From NCBI RefSeq assembly GCF_900177745.1, contig NZ_FXAR01000001.1:558001-622000 (forward strand): DNA of 64,000 nucleotides. Reading direction: 5' to 3'. Of the stretch, positions 18,062-27,045 are shown piece after piece. This DNA comes from Corynebacterium pollutisoli. Lineage in GTDB: Bacteria; Actinomycetota; Actinomycetes; Mycobacteriales; Mycobacteriaceae. The translations under genes and the position numbers were made by a program. How positions within the stretch are numbered: the first letter of the stretch is position 1; each line of letters begins with the position of its first letter. A model generated the notes under the pieces. It had not been told where the DNA came from. It saw only the letters and a list, made by a program, of their open reading frames with translations, and did no database searches.

Positions 18062-18951
18062 AGCGTGTTCGGCCGAGCCACGAACACCGTCGCCAAGCGC
18101 TTGCCCTTCTCCTTGATCAGCGCGATGGAGCGCCCGTCCGGTGCCACCGCCGCGTGCACCCCGACGAGGCCGCGCGGTTCGAGCCACTTGCCCATGGCCA
18201 GGGCCTCGGCCTCCTCCTCCGTCACCTCGAGCACCGGGTAGGAGCGGGCGAGCGCCTCGTCAAGGGTGAGGGACAGCCGCGGCGACTCCTCCAGCTGCTC
18301 GAGCGTCAGCGCGTCGGCAAGCTCGAAGGGCCCCACCGACGTGCGTCGGAGAGCGGTGAGGTGCCCGCCGACGCCCAACGCCTCCCCGAGGTCGCGGGCC
18401 AGGGAGCGGATGTAGGTGCCCGAGGAGCAGTCCACCGACACATCGACGTCGAGGAACTCGCCCTCACGTCGGAACGCCAGCGCCTCGAAGCGGGACACCG
18501 TCACCGGTCGCGCAGGGATCTCCACCTCCTCGCCGGCGCGGACGCGTTCGTGGGCGCGCTTGCCGTCGATCTTGATGGCGCTCACGGCTGCCGGGCGCTG
18601 CATGATGTCGCCGGTGAGGTCGGCCATCGCCGCCAGAACATCCTCCGACGACACAGAAGCCGCCGACGCCCCGGACACGACGTCGCCCTCCGCGTCGTCC
18701 GTCGTGGTCGCGGCACCCAGGCGGATGGTGGCGTCGTACGCCTTGGTGGCCGTCACCAGGTGCGCGAGGAAGCGGGTGCCGCGCTCGATGCCGACGACGA
18801 GCACGCCCGTCGCCATCGGGTCGAGGGTGCCGGCGTGCCCGACGCGGCGGGTGGAGAAGATGCGGCGGAGGCGGGAGACGACGTCGTGGGAGGTCATGCC
18901 CTGCGGCTTGTCCACCACGACGAGTCCGGAACTGGCCAGGGGATCGGTCAT
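18058..18951 (-). CDS. truB: tRNA pseudouridine(55) synthase TruB
   Basis: The 297-residue enzyme converts U55 of tRNA T-arms to pseudouridine. It starts SGLVVVDKPQGMTSHDVV and has the catalytic Asp in RRVGHAGTLDPMATGVL, then the SSGTYIRSLARDLG motif. The C-terminal region (about 225-297) is the actinobacterial TruB extension. The start at 18951 is 29 bases from the divergent ribF start. Sequence and length are ordinary for the family. Confidence 0.96.
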   Translation of the reverse strand: MTDPLASSGLVVVDKPQGMTSHDVVSRLRRIFSTRRVGHAGTLDPMATGVLVVGIERGTRFLAHLVTATKAYDATIRLGAATTTDDAEGDVVSGASAASVSSEDVLAAMADLTGDIMQRPAAVSAIKIDGKRAHERVRAGEEVEIPARPVTVSRFEALAFRREGEFLDVDVSVDCSSGTYIRSLARDLGEALGVGGHLTALRRTSVGPFELADALTLEQLEESPRLSLTLDEALARSYPVLEVTEEEAEALAMGKWLEPRGLVGVHAAVAPDGRSIALIKEKGKRLATVFVARPNTL

Positions 18952-18968
18952 AGGGGAAGTGTATGCCG

Positions 18969-18974
18969 TAGTCT
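18969..18974 (+). promoter_or_regulatory. -10 box of leaderless ribF transcript
   Basis: TAGTCT lies 6 bases before the GTG at 18981, in the 29-base truB-ribF divergent gap. There is no ribosome-binding site, so ribF is probably leaderless. Confidence 0.55.
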
Positions 18975-18980
18975 GAAGCG

Positions 18981-19940
18981 GTGAATGTTTGGCACGGACT
19001 TGGAGACATCCCCGCCGATCTCGAGGTGTCGGTGGTCACCATCGGCGTGTTCGACGGCGTCCATCGCGGCCATCAGCGCCTCATCCAGGAGGCGGTGCGG
19101 CAGGCGCACATCCGCAGTGTGCCGGCGGTGATGGTGACGTTCGATCCGCATCCGATCAGGGTGTTTCTGCCTGATCGTGCGCCGGTGCTGCTCAATTCGG
19201 TGGAGGAGCGGATCGCCCGGGCGGGTGAGCTGGGGATCGACGCCGTCCTCATCATCGACTTCAACGTGGAGCTCGCGGGTCAGACCCCGGACGAGTACTT
19301 CCAGACCCTGCTGGTCGACGGTCTCAAGGCGCAGTGCGTGGTCGTCGGGCAGAACTTCACGTTCGGACGCGACGCCGCCGGCACCGCCGACACGATGCGT
19401 GAGCGCGGGATGCGGCACGGTGTGGACGTGGAGATCGTCGATCTGCTGCACGATGAGGGCATGCGTATCTGCTCCTCGACGATCCGCAGTTTCCTCGCGG
19501 AGCAGGATGTGGCGCGTGCGGAGTGGGCCCTGGGGCGCCCGTTCACGGTGCGCGGGGAGATCATGCGCGGTGCCGGTCGGGGCGGCCGGGAGCTGGGTTT
19601 TCCCACCGCCAACCAGTACTTCGACGACTCCGTGGCGCTGCCGGCGGACGGAGTGTACGCGGGCTGGTTCACGGTGGTCAGCGACGGTCCGATTGACGGC
19701 GACATGGAGCCGGGGGAGAGGTACCCGGCGGCGATCTCCGTGGGCAAGAACCCCACGTTCGGGGACAAGGAGCGTAGCGTCGAGTCCTTCATCCTCGACC
19801 GTGACGCCGACCTCTACGGCCACGTTGCTGAGGTCGCCTTCGTCGAGCACGTGCGTGACATGGTGAAGTTCGATTCGGTGGATGCACTGCTCACCGCCAT
19901 CCGCAATGACGTCAGCCGCGTCCGGGAGATCCTCGGGTGA
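18981..19940 (+). CDS. ribF: Bifunctional riboflavin kinase/FAD synthetase
   Basis: The 319-residue RibF makes FMN from riboflavin and FAD from FMN. The N-terminal adenylyltransferase domain (1-180) has VFDGVHRGHQRL and CSSTIRSFL. The C-terminal kinase domain (about 185-315) has GRGGRELGFPTAN and the GVYAGW segment. The GTG start follows a -10 box by 6 bases. The last codons overlap the nucleoside hydrolase start by 4 bases. Confidence 0.96.
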   Translation: MNVWHGLGDIPADLEVSVVTIGVFDGVHRGHQRLIQEAVRQAHIRSVPAVMVTFDPHPIRVFLPDRAPVLLNSVEERIARAGELGIDAVLIIDFNVELAGQTPDEYFQTLLVDGLKAQCVVVGQNFTFGRDAAGTADTMRERGMRHGVDVEIVDLLHDEGMRICSSTIRSFLAEQDVARAEWALGRPFTVRGEIMRGAGRGGRELGFPTANQYFDDSVALPADGVYAGWFTVVSDGPIDGDMEPGERYPAAISVGKNPTFGDKERSVESFILDRDADLYGHVAEVAFVEHVRDMVKFDSVDALLTAIRNDVSRVREILG

Positions 19941-20854
19941 AACTCATCCTCGACCTCGACACGGGTATCGACGACGCCTTCGCCCTCGCCTATGCCCTCG
20001 CCTCCCCCGAGGTCGAGCTCATCGGCGTGACCGGCACCTACGGCAACGTCACGGTCGCGGACGGCGTCCGCAACACCCTCGCCCTCCTCGAGCTCTTCGG
20101 CCGCCCGGATGTCCCCGTGTACCCCGGCCCGCAGCGGGAGGATTTCGAGGTCGCGGAGATCTCCGCGTTCATCCACGGTGCCAACGGTCTCGGCGAGGTG
20201 GAACTCCCCGCACCGGCGACCGGGCCCGCCGGCTCCGCCGTCGAGTTACTTATCGACGCCGTCCATACCCACCCTGACCTCGTCATCGTCCCGACGGGGC
20301 CGTCGACGACCATTGCGGCGGCGCTGGACGACGACCACTTCGCCGAGCACGCGCGCATCGTCATGATGGGCGGTGCGCTCACCGTGCCCGGCAACGTGCG
20401 CCCGTGGGCGGAGGCGAACGTGTGGCAGGACCCGGAGGCCACGAACGAGGTGTTCCGCCGCGCGCGCCACGTCACGATGATCGGCCTCGACGTCACCCTC
20501 AAGACCCTGCTCACCCGCACCGAGACCGCGCAATGGCGCGCCCTCGGCACGCCCGGTGGCACGATGCTTGCCGACGCCGCCGACCACTACATCGGTGCCT
20601 ACGCCACCACCTCCCCGCACCTGGGCGGCTGCGGCCTGCACGACCCGCTGGCGGTGGCCGTGGCCGTCGACCCCTCGCTCGTCGAGTGCTTGGCGCTTCC
20701 CATGCAGGTCGACGTGGCTGGGGAGACCCGCGGACGTACCATCGGCGACCTCTCGCGACAGGGCCCGCTGGTCAATGTCGCCGTCGGCGTGGACGTGGCA
20801 AAATTCCTCGGCGAATTCATGACCCGATTGACTAGGCTGGCCGCAAACACCTGA
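19937..20854 (+). CDS. Nucleoside hydrolase (IUNH family)
   Basis: The 305-residue enzyme hydrolyses the N-glycosidic bond of ribonucleosides for salvage. The Ca-binding N-terminal motif is DLDTGIDDAFALAYAL, a close variant of DTDxGxDDAxAL, and the C-terminal HDPLAVAVAVDP supplies the catalytic His-Asp pair. The MMGGALTVPGNV segment is also typical. The start overlaps the ribF stop (GTGA), an unusual pairing with flavin synthesis. Purine versus pyrimidine preference cannot be read from the sequence. Confidence 0.9.
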   Translation: MKLILDLDTGIDDAFALAYALASPEVELIGVTGTYGNVTVADGVRNTLALLELFGRPDVPVYPGPQREDFEVAEISAFIHGANGLGEVELPAPATGPAGSAVELLIDAVHTHPDLVIVPTGPSTTIAAALDDDHFAEHARIVMMGGALTVPGNVRPWAEANVWQDPEATNEVFRRARHVTMIGLDVTLKTLLTRTETAQWRALGTPGGTMLADAADHYIGAYATTSPHLGGCGLHDPLAVAVAVDPSLVECLALPMQVDVAGETRGRTIGDLSRQGPLVNVAVGVDVAKFLGEFMTRLTRLAANT

Positions 20855-20874
20855 CCTGTCTCCGGAGGGCCTGA

Positions 20875-21597
20875 ATGGAACTGCGTAACGGCATCGCCGC
20901 CTTCGACCCCGTCACCCTGCGCATCGCCGCCGAACAGCTGCCGCTGGTGCAGATTCCAGAGGTTCTCGACGCCGAGATGCCCGAGCACCTCGTGGCCCTG
21001 GCCGAGGTGGAGGTCACGCCCTTCAACGTCGCCGCGAAAATCGACACCGGCCAACTCACCTGGGACGTCGACGCCGAACTCAAGCCCTTCACCGCCTACG
21101 CAGGCGGACAGGCCTCCGGCGTGCAGCTGGCTGGGGCGCGCGTCGCCGAACTGGAGGACGCGGTGGTCGCGCGAGTGAACATCAAACTCGAAAACCGCAA
21201 GCTCCGCGCCTGGTTCGCCGAACTGCCCTCGGAGGTGTCGGAGCTCGACGCCTTCGACCTCGTCGCGGATGTCCGCCGCTGGATGAAGGACTTCTCCACC
21301 GAGGACAAGAAGGTCGACACCCTCATCGTCCCGCAGCAGGACGTGGACTACGAAGCCTTCGTGAAAGGTCTGGACAGGTCCACTCGGCAGTCGATCAAGG
21401 CCGTGATCGATGAAAAGGGCGCCCACGTGGTTGCCGAGACCGTCATTCTCGGTAGCCTACCGAGCTGGGGCTCGCCGAAGGAAGTCATTCTCGGGGAGCG
21501 TGGCCCCGTGCTGTTCTGGTTCAGCGAAGGCAACGAGAACAAGGCCCTGCCGTTTGCTGTGGTGTATACCGAAGCGGGGGCTTGGGTGGGGGCGTAG
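20875..21597 (+). CDS. Hypothetical protein
   Basis: The 240-residue soluble protein was not recognised. It has no signal peptide or membrane segment and is acidic overall. It repeats short beta-like patterns (VEVTPFNVAAKIDTGQLTW, VVARVNIKLENRKLRAWF) and ends with a strand-rich half (GPVLFWFSEGNENKALPFAV). GGAGGG precedes the ATG at 20875. It follows the nucleoside hydrolase by 20 bases and could be co-transcribed. It marks the left border of an A/T-richer accessory stretch. Confidence 0.7.
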   Translation: MELRNGIAAFDPVTLRIAAEQLPLVQIPEVLDAEMPEHLVALAEVEVTPFNVAAKIDTGQLTWDVDAELKPFTAYAGGQASGVQLAGARVAELEDAVVARVNIKLENRKLRAWFAELPSEVSELDAFDLVADVRRWMKDFSTEDKKVDTLIVPQQDVDYEAFVKGLDRSTRQSIKAVIDEKGAHVVAETVILGSLPSWGSPKEVILGERGPVLFWFSEGNENKALPFAVVYTEAGAWVGA

Positions 21598-21812
21598 GGC
21601 TATGCCCCGTGAAGCTACTCAGCATCTCCATCGACGTCCGTTTAGTAGCTGCCTGGCTGTGCCACAAGGTGATACCAGATTTATCGCATAGGAGAAGGTC
21701 GCGGTCCTCGTTGTCGGTTTTGAGGCTCACGACTGCTTAGCGGGAGTCCAGAACCTCCAGAAATGGGCCCGAACTATTCTTAGCTCCAACAGTTCTACAA
21801 GAGGAGCAAAGA
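21598..21812. other. A/T-richer intergenic region
   Basis: 215 bases between two unknown genes. Base composition drops visibly below the flanking genes. AGAGGAG near 21800 is the probable ribosome-binding site for the TTG-started gene downstream. No convincing hairpin or promoter was recognised. Confidence 0.4.
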
Positions 21813-22724
21813 TTGTCTTCGATAAAGAAGCAGCCTGCCGCGTCCCTGCTTACCAATCCTCAGCGTCTGGCGGGTAAGCGGGAGCTTTACAGTGATCTCT
21901 ACAGAGCCGGTGTACGTCGGCAAGTGCCCCAGGCGGTGATCTACCTCCTACCGAACACAGTGCCAATGGAGATCGACGACGTGGAGTCGTTGTCACAAGG
22001 ATCCGAGGTAGTCCGCGATTTGCTGGATGAGGACGTCCCGCAGGCCCTGGAAGTCACCCTGAATCAGAGAGGAACCGACCGGTTACACAAGTTGCTGCGT
22101 TCTCGTAGACCCTTGCCAGAACGGGCAGTGATCGCCTCCGCAGCGATGTTCTTGGCTTTGATGGTTCTTCCTTTGACGCTGTTTGCGCAATCGTGGAGCG
22201 GGATCGCAGTGAATCTGACCATCATCGCGGTGGGGTTCGTAGTCCGGCGGATGAGTATCAACCACACGGTCGCTGGGATTGATGTGGATGGTGAAGACTA
22301 CCCTTCTGAAGGGCTGAACGGTGTCACTCATCCAGCCTTTGGTGACATCATGATCAAGCTGGCAGAGCTCGCCGAGCTTCAGAACGTATCGGTTCTTGAG
22401 CACCCCTTCTTGAGCGACCTGCAGACCGTGGCCGATTTCGTGCGTGACACTAACGCCGGTGATATTTCCGACCGAGAGAAGGCCGCCATAAGCGAAGAAG
22501 CAACGAGTCTCATCGACATCATTGCGACGAGAATCAACGATGAGATCCAGTCGATCAATGCCATACGGGAGAGCACAGAACGTGAGTTGAGTGCCTTAGG
22601 GGCAGACTCAGCCAAGGAACTGCTGGCAGCCGGCGATCAGCAGATCAACGATGTCAAGGTCGCCGGGATTCGGGATAGAGCCGACATTCTTCGGAAGCTA
22701 ATAGAAGAAGACAAGACGTTCTAG
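21813..22724 (+). CDS. Unknown membrane protein with coiled-coil tail
   Basis: The 303-residue protein was not recognised. Residues 1-100 are soluble and charged, two hydrophobic segments lie at about 105-125 and 129-146, and the remainder is helical and acidic with coiled-coil character (about 175-300). Both ends are therefore likely cytoplasmic, around a membrane hairpin. The TTG at 21813 is supported by GAGGAG 6 bases upstream; no better start is in frame. Codon use is less GC-biased than neighbours, suggesting acquisition. Its 3' end overlaps the 3' end of a decayed minus-strand gene by 27 bases. Confidence 0.72.
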   Translation: MSSIKKQPAASLLTNPQRLAGKRELYSDLYRAGVRRQVPQAVIYLLPNTVPMEIDDVESLSQGSEVVRDLLDEDVPQALEVTLNQRGTDRLHKLLRSRRPLPERAVIASAAMFLALMVLPLTLFAQSWSGIAVNLTIIAVGFVVRRMSINHTVAGIDVDGEDYPSEGLNGVTHPAFGDIMIKLAELAELQNVSVLEHPFLSDLQTVADFVRDTNAGDISDREKAAISEEATSLIDIIATRINDEIQSINAIRESTERELSALGADSAKELLAAGDQQINDVKVAGIRDRADILRKLIEEDKTF

Positions 22725-23138
22725 CTCCTCGTCCACTTCCCTTAGGAATCCCTGTTCTGGCCGTGTTGAGGGATCGGTTACGAACGACTGAGTCGTGTCG
22801 ATGCCGGGGAGTCGGTCGATTCCGATCGCCCAGATCCGTGAATCACGGAGTCTATGTTGGGCCTCTTGAAGACCTCGCGAACCTCATCTTTGTATCCCTG
22901 GGTGAGGTCGGGGAGGTTCTCTGCCTACTTCGCGGCATCACGGTGTGTTTTGCCGCGAACCTGTACTGAGAAGTGTCGTAGACGGGATTGGCTACAGTAC
23001 GTTCGAGTTCTTCAGGGAGGATCAGATCGGGCTTGGGCGTGGGCGCAGCTGAGCCTTTGCAATTGCGAGAGCTCGGTGTCCAATCGGAGCCAGCTCCGCC
23101 TCGAGTAGGGCCAGCACAATGATCGGGAGGATCACCAC
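22698..23138 (-). pseudogene. Decayed small membrane-protein gene (multiple frameshifts)
   Basis: Joining frames on the minus strand gives protein-like sequence. A GTG at 23138 with AAGGAG 6 bases upstream begins a hydrophobic segment (VVILPIIVLALLEAEL). After a frameshift near 23040 comes PKPDLILPEELERTVANPVY; after another near 22945 comes AENLPDLTQGYKDEVREVF with one in-frame TAG; after a third near 22860 comes IWAIGIDRLPGIDTTQSF, ending LEELERLVFFY-like at the stop 22698-22700. At least three frameshifts and one stop indicate a dead gene of roughly 145 codons: one N-terminal membrane anchor plus a soluble domain. Family unknown. It converges on the gene at 21813. Confidence 0.6.
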
Positions 23139-23273
23139 GACGTACTCCTTTGGGTGATTAGGGGCCACACAGTTTTTCTAAGATGGCTCAGATGAACTTC
23201 GGATTTGGTTGGTACATAGAGTCCTCTCCAACCTAGGATTTGCAACGACTTGAGTCGGCGGCCGTTCAGGGAT

Positions 23274-23303
23274 TTGGTCCCCACCCACCTCACCCGGTAA
23301 GAT
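23274..23303 (+). promoter_or_regulatory. Predicted rpsO promoter
   Basis: TTGGTC (23274-23279) and TAAGAT (23298-23303) are 18 bases apart, leaving a leader of roughly 105 bases before rpsO. The leader has GC-rich inverted segments (around 23325-23375) that could be the autoregulatory target of S15, but I cannot fold it confidently. Between 23139 and 23270 nothing else is recognised. Confidence 0.5.
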
Positions 23304-23417
23304 CCTCCAAGGCTTCATGCGACTGCGGTCCACAGCAGTTGCGCCACCAGGCCTAGGGCGTGAAACCCCAGGCCAGGGACATTTCATGTGGACTGAAACA
23401 ACGAAGAGAGATTCATC

Positions 23418-23687
23418 ATGGCTCTGACTTCTGAGCAGAAGAAGAACATCCTGGGCGAGTACGGCCTGCACGAGACCGACACCGGTTCCCCGGAGGCTCA
23501 GGTCGCACTGCTGACCAACCGCATCAACAACCTGACCGAGCACCTCAAGTTCCACAAGCACGACCACCACTCCCGTCGTGGCCTGCTGCTGCTCGTCGGT
23601 CGTCGTCGCGGCCTGCTGAAGTACCTGGCCGACAACAACATCGACCGCTACCGTGACCTGATCGCCCGCCTGGGCCTGCGTCGCTAA
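23418..23687 (+). CDS. rpsO: 30S ribosomal protein S15
   Basis: The 89-residue S15 binds the central domain of 16S rRNA and is the standard length. [22 protein letters not shown] and [21 protein letters not shown] are the conserved rRNA-binding segments. AGAGAG precedes the ATG. GC content returns to the genomic norm here, inside the A/T-richer region. It is followed by a terminator and, unusually, an accessory segment separates it from pnp. Confidence 0.98.
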   Translation: MALTSEQKKNILGEYGLHETDTGSPEAQVALLTNRINNLTEHLKFHKHDHHSRRGLLLLVGRRRGLLKYLADNNIDRYRDLIARLGLRR

Positions 23688-23707
23688 GCGAACTCAGATC
23701 TTCCGCG

Positions 23708-23738
23708 AACCCGCTCTCCGCTCGGAGGGCGGGTTTCG
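23708..23738 (+). terminator. rpsO terminator, copy 1
   Basis: AACCCGCTCTCCG...CGGAGGGCGGGTTTCG forms a stable stem with a tiny loop 20 bases after rpsO. An almost identical 31-base copy (one mismatch) lies at 24587-24617 before pnp. Confidence 0.8.
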
Positions 23739-23745
23739 TGCATGC

Positions 23746-24090
23746 TCACGCTGAAGGCGGATTTTCGCGGCCCACGGTGTCGAGCCAGTAATTGATGCGT
23801 TTTCGCAAGTGTCCGCCTAACTCGTCTGCGATTCTTTTTGCCGCTCGAGTAGCATCGGACGGCAGAGAATGGCCTGCAAGACATGCTCCTTGAAGAGCGT
23901 GCTCAACGGCCCAGTGTTCCTCGCCGACAGCGCACTCACCGGCGATGACGCCTCTCCATTCACCAGTGATGTGCGGCCAGATGTTCTCTATGACCAACTG
24001 AGCGTCGGGGTCGCCCAAGCCACGGAGCCTGATTCTGGGCAACAGATCTTCTTTGTTTGTCCCATTGCTACGCGATGTCGGTGAGGTCAT
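23746..24090 (-). CDS. Hypothetical 114-residue protein
   Basis: A plausible small gene on the minus strand within the segment bounded by duplicated rpsO terminators. The translation looks protein-like: Gly/Arg-rich start, then DAQLVIENIWPHITGEWRGV, a Glu/His/Cys-rich middle, and a helical end with RAAKRIADELGGHLRKRIN. GGAG lies 5 bases before the ATG at 24090. No family was recognised. It ends 8 bases from the rpsO terminator, which could also stop its transcript. Composition suggests foreign origin. It may be decaying like its neighbours. Confidence 0.5.
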   Translation of the reverse strand: MTSPTSRSNGTNKEDLLPRIRLRGLGDPDAQLVIENIWPHITGEWRGVIAGECAVGEEHWAVEHALQGACLAGHSLPSDATRAAKRIADELGGHLRKRINYWLDTVGRENPPSA

Positions 24091-24291
24091 CTGGGCTCCA
24101 CTGGTGGTCGGGGGGTGCTCGCTACGGGTAGCACCATTTTACGGCGGGCGCTGGGTGAGGGCAGACCCGTCGGCACGGGCGAGACCCTCACTGCGGCGGC
24201 GGAGCTTCGGGTTACTCGTAGTCCAAAGTTCATGGACAGGAAAGGGCTGGGTGCCGGCCGGTTTGGAGTTAGTGGTTCCGCCGTCGGCACT

Positions 24292-24510
24292 CTAGTTGGT
24301 AGGAGTGGTGGAGCCGGGCACGTAGTGCCGCGCCACTCGGCCTCGCCCCGTATGTGCATCGGCGTTATCCAGGAAGCCATGGATGCGAGCATTCACTACC
24401 AGGGTCAATTCTGCGGTATCTCCCAGCCCCACGTCTACCAAGCCCTGTAGTCCGCACCTTCATTGTCCGCAATGGAGGGGATTGCTGGAGGCGAGCTCTG
24501 ACTGTTTCAT
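24292..24510 (-). pseudogene. Gene remnant with in-frame stop
   Basis: Reading the minus strand from the ATG at 24510 gives a short segment ([16 protein letters not shown]), an in-frame TGA (24460-24462), then 55 more protein-like codons including GLVDVGLGDTAELTLVVNAR, IHGFLDNADAHTGRGRVA and RHYVPGSTT before TAG at 24292-24294. The run downstream of the stop looks coding (balanced residues, third-position GC). I interpret it as the tail of a broken gene; the family is unknown and the 5' limit uncertain. The rest of 24091-24586 holds nothing else convincing. Confidence 0.4.
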
Positions 24511-24586
24511 GTGCCGCTTGATGAAGGGCACCGTGGTATTCCGCTCGTCCCCCTCAGGCCAGGCGTCAGCCCGCGGGTAACACCCA

Positions 24587-24617
24587 AACCCGCTCTCCGT
24601 TCGGAGGGCGGGTTTCG
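24587..24617 (+). repeat. Second copy of the rpsO terminator
   Basis: Thirty of 31 bases match 23708-23738 in direct orientation. The hairpin lies just before the pnp promoter and encloses the 848-base accessory segment between rpsO and pnp. It may still terminate transcription coming from rpsO. Confidence 0.8.
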
Positions 24618-24620
24618 GCA

Positions 24621-24650
24621 TTCCGAAACCTGTACCACACCTGGTAGAAT
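24621..24650 (+). promoter_or_regulatory. Predicted pnp promoter
   Basis: TTCCGA (24621-24626) and TAGAAT (24645-24650) are 18 bases apart directly after the second terminator copy, leaving about 67 bases of leader before pnp. The -10 is close to consensus. Confidence 0.55.
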
Positions 24651-24723
24651 GTCCCCCGTTGTAAAGGACATTTTTTCGACGGCACCGATGATCGTCGATG
24701 AGACTCATCTTCCAAGGAGATAC

Positions 24724-26967
24724 ATGAGCAACCCCGTACAGATTCACGTCGACGAGGACTACGGCGTCACCGAGGCGACCGTCGAGATCGACAACGGTGA
24801 TTTCGGTACCCGTGAGATCCGTTTCGAGACCGGTCAGCTGGCCCGCCAGGCCGGCGGTTCCGTGACCACCTACCTCGACGACGAGAACATGCTGCTGGCC
24901 ACGGTCACCGCGTCCAACCAGCCGCGCGAGGGCTTCGACTTCTTCCCGCTGACCGTCGATGTGGAGGAGCGGATGTACGCCGCCGGCCGCATCCCGGGTT
25001 CCTTCTTCCGTCGTGAGGGCCGTCCCTCCACCGACGCGATCCTGGCCTGCCGCCTCATCGACCGCCCGCTGCGTCCGACCTTCGTCAAGGGTCTGCGCAA
25101 CGAGGTCCAGGTCGTCATCACCGTCATGTCGCAGGTCCCGGAGGACTACTACGACGTTGTCGCCATCAACGGTGCCTCCGCTGCCACCCAGCTGTCCGGG
25201 CTGCCGGTGTCCGGCGCCGTCGGTGGTGTGCGCATCGCACTGATCGCCGATGACAAGCACCCGAAGGGCCAGTGGGTTGCCTTCCCGAACCAGGCACAGC
25301 GCGAGCAGTGCGTGTTCGAGATGGTCGTCGCCGGCCGCCTCGTTGAGCGCAAGGGCCGTCGCAAGGGCGAGGACGTCGCCATCATGATGGTCGAGGCCGG
25401 CGCCGGCGCCAACGTCCTCGAGCTGGTCAAGGGCGGTGCCCCGGCCCCGACCGAGGACACCGTGTCCGAGGGCCTCGAGGCCGCCAAGCCGTTCATCTCC
25501 CTCCTGTGCAAGGCGCAGGCCGGGCTGGCCGAGCAGGCCGCCAAGGAGCGCCAGGAGTTCCCGGTGTTCCCGGCGTACGGCGATAAGGTCTACGCGGCCG
25601 TCGAGAAGAAGGCCTCGAAGAAGCTTGCCGAGATCATGACCATCAAGGGCAAGCACGAGCGCGAGGACGCCGCTAACGACTACATGGTCGAGATCGAGGA
25701 GTCCCTCGTCGGTTCCTTCGCCGACAACCCGGACGCCGCCAAGGAGGTCCGCGCCGCGTACAACTCGCTGATGAAGCAGATCGTACGCCAGAAGATCCTC
25801 ACCGAGGGCTTCCGCATCGACGGCCGCGGTGTCACCGACATCCGTGACCTCGGCGTCGAGGTCGAGCTCATCCCGCGCGCCCACGGCTCCGCCCTCTTCG
25901 AGCGTGGCGAGACCCAGATCCTCGGTGTCACCACCCTGGACATGCTCAAGATGGAGCAGCAGATCGACTCGCTGTCCCCGGAGAAGTCCAAGCGCTACAT
26001 CCACCACTACAACTTCCCGCCGTACTCCACCGGTGAGACCGGCCGCGTCGGTTCCCCGAAGCGCCGCGAGATCGGCCACGGTGCCCTCGCCGAGCGCGCC
26101 CTCGAGCCGGTCATCCCGTCCCGCGAGGAGTTCCCGTACACCATCCGTCAGGTCTCCGAGGCCCTGGGCTCCAACGGTTCCACCTCCATGGGTTCCGTCT
26201 GCGCGTCCACCCTCTCCCTGTACAACGCCGGCGTTCCGCTCAAGGCCCCGGTCGCGGGTATCGCCATGGGCCTGGTCTCCGATGAGGTCGACGGTGAGAC
26301 CAAGTACGTCGCGCTGACCGACATCCTCGGCGCCGAAGACGCCTTCGGCGACATGGACTTCAAGGTCGCCGGCACCCCGGAGTTCATCACCGCCCTGCAG
26401 CTGGACACCAAGCTCGACGGCATCCCGTCCCAGGTGCTTGCCGACGCCCTCGCCCAGGCCCGCGAGGCACGCCTCACGATCCTCGACACCATGTCCGAGG
26501 TCATCGACGGCCCCGACGAGATGAGCAAGCTCGCCCCGAAGATCACCACCGTCAAGGTGCCGATCAACAAGATCGGTGAGCTCATCGGCCCCAAGGGCAA
26601 GACCATCAACTCCATCACCGAGGAGACCGGCGCCGACGTCTCCATCGAGGACGACGGCACCGTCTACGTGTCCGCCGCCTCCGGTGAGGCAGCCGATGCC
26701 GCGATCGAGAAGATCAACTCCATCGCCAACCCGCAGCTGCCGAAGGTCGGCGAGCGTTACCTGGGTACTGTCGTCAAGACCGTCGCCTTCGGTGCCTTCG
26801 TCTCCCTGACCCCGGGTCGCGACGGCCTGATCCACATCTCGAACCTCGGTGGCGACGAGCGCATCGAGAAGGTCGAGGACGTCATCATCGTCGGTGACAA
26901 GGTCCAGGTCGAGATCGCCGACATCGACAACCGCGGCAAGATCTCCCTCGTCCCCGTCGAGGGCTAA
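24724..26967 (+). CDS. pnp: Polyribonucleotide nucleotidyltransferase
   Basis: The 747-residue PNPase degrades RNA 3'-5' using phosphate and belongs to the RNA-decay machinery. It has two RNase PH domains (first about 10-220, second about 345-560, with [35 protein letters not shown] split here by convention) joined by a helical linker, then a KH domain ([20 protein letters not shown]) and an S1 domain (about 675-747). AAGGAG precedes the ATG at 24724, where the N-terminus matches the family; longer in-frame extension has no support. Its own promoter follows a duplicated terminator. Confidence 0.97.
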   Translation: MSNPVQIHVDEDYGVTEATVEIDNGDFGTREIRFETGQLARQAGGSVTTYLDDENMLLATVTASNQPREGFDFFPLTVDVEERMYAAGRIPGSFFRREGRPSTDAILACRLIDRPLRPTFVKGLRNEVQVVITVMSQVPEDYYDVVAINGASAATQLSGLPVSGAVGGVRIALIADDKHPKGQWVAFPNQAQREQCVFEMVVAGRLVERKGRRKGEDVAIMMVEAGAGANVLELVKGGAPAPTEDTVSEGLEAAKPFISLLCKAQAGLAEQAAKERQEFPVFPAYGDKVYAAVEKKASKKLAEIMTIKGKHEREDAANDYMVEIEESLVGSFADNPDAAKEVRAAYNSLMKQIVRQKILTEGFRIDGRGVTDIRDLGVEVELIPRAHGSALFERGETQILGVTTLDMLKMEQQIDSLSPEKSKRYIHHYNFPPYSTGETGRVGSPKRREIGHGALAERALEPVIPSREEFPYTIRQVSEALGSNGSTSMGSVCASTLSLYNAGVPLKAPVAGIAMGLVSDEVDGETKYVALTDILGAEDAFGDMDFKVAGTPEFITALQLDTKLDGIPSQVLADALAQAREARLTILDTMSEVIDGPDEMSKLAPKITTVKVPINKIGELIGPKGKTINSITEETGADVSIEDDGTVYVSAASGEAADAAIEKINSIANPQLPKVGERYLGTVVKTVAFGAFVSLTPGRDGLIHISNLGGDERIEKVEDVIIVGDKVQVEIADIDNRGKISLVPVEG

Positions 26968-26988
26968 ACGCCTCGGTTCGCCGCTGAC

Positions 26989-27024
26989 GCGCCCCTGTCC
27001 ACCCTGCCGGGTGGGCGGGGGCGC
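26989..27024 (+). terminator. pnp terminator
   Basis: GCGCCCC and CCACCC pair with GGGTGG and GGGGGCGC around a short loop, starting 21 bases after the pnp stop. No long T-run follows, as is common in high-GC genomes. Confidence 0.65.
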
Positions 27025-27045
27025 TTCGCGTTGGCGGACTCGGGC

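Noticed and set aside
22763-23108. Plus-strand ORFs of 68 and 84 codons after the 21813 gene
   Set aside because: No ribosome-binding sites; the minus strand carries a recognisable decayed gene across the same bases.
24115-24450. Plus-strand 111-codon ORF in the rpsO-pnp insert
   Set aside because: No ribosome-binding site and unconvincing composition; the opposite strand over 24292-24462 reads more like protein.
24511-24723. N-terminal extension of pnp to 24511
   Set aside because: It would translate through the second terminator copy and the promoter; AAGGAG and family alignment support ATG 24724.
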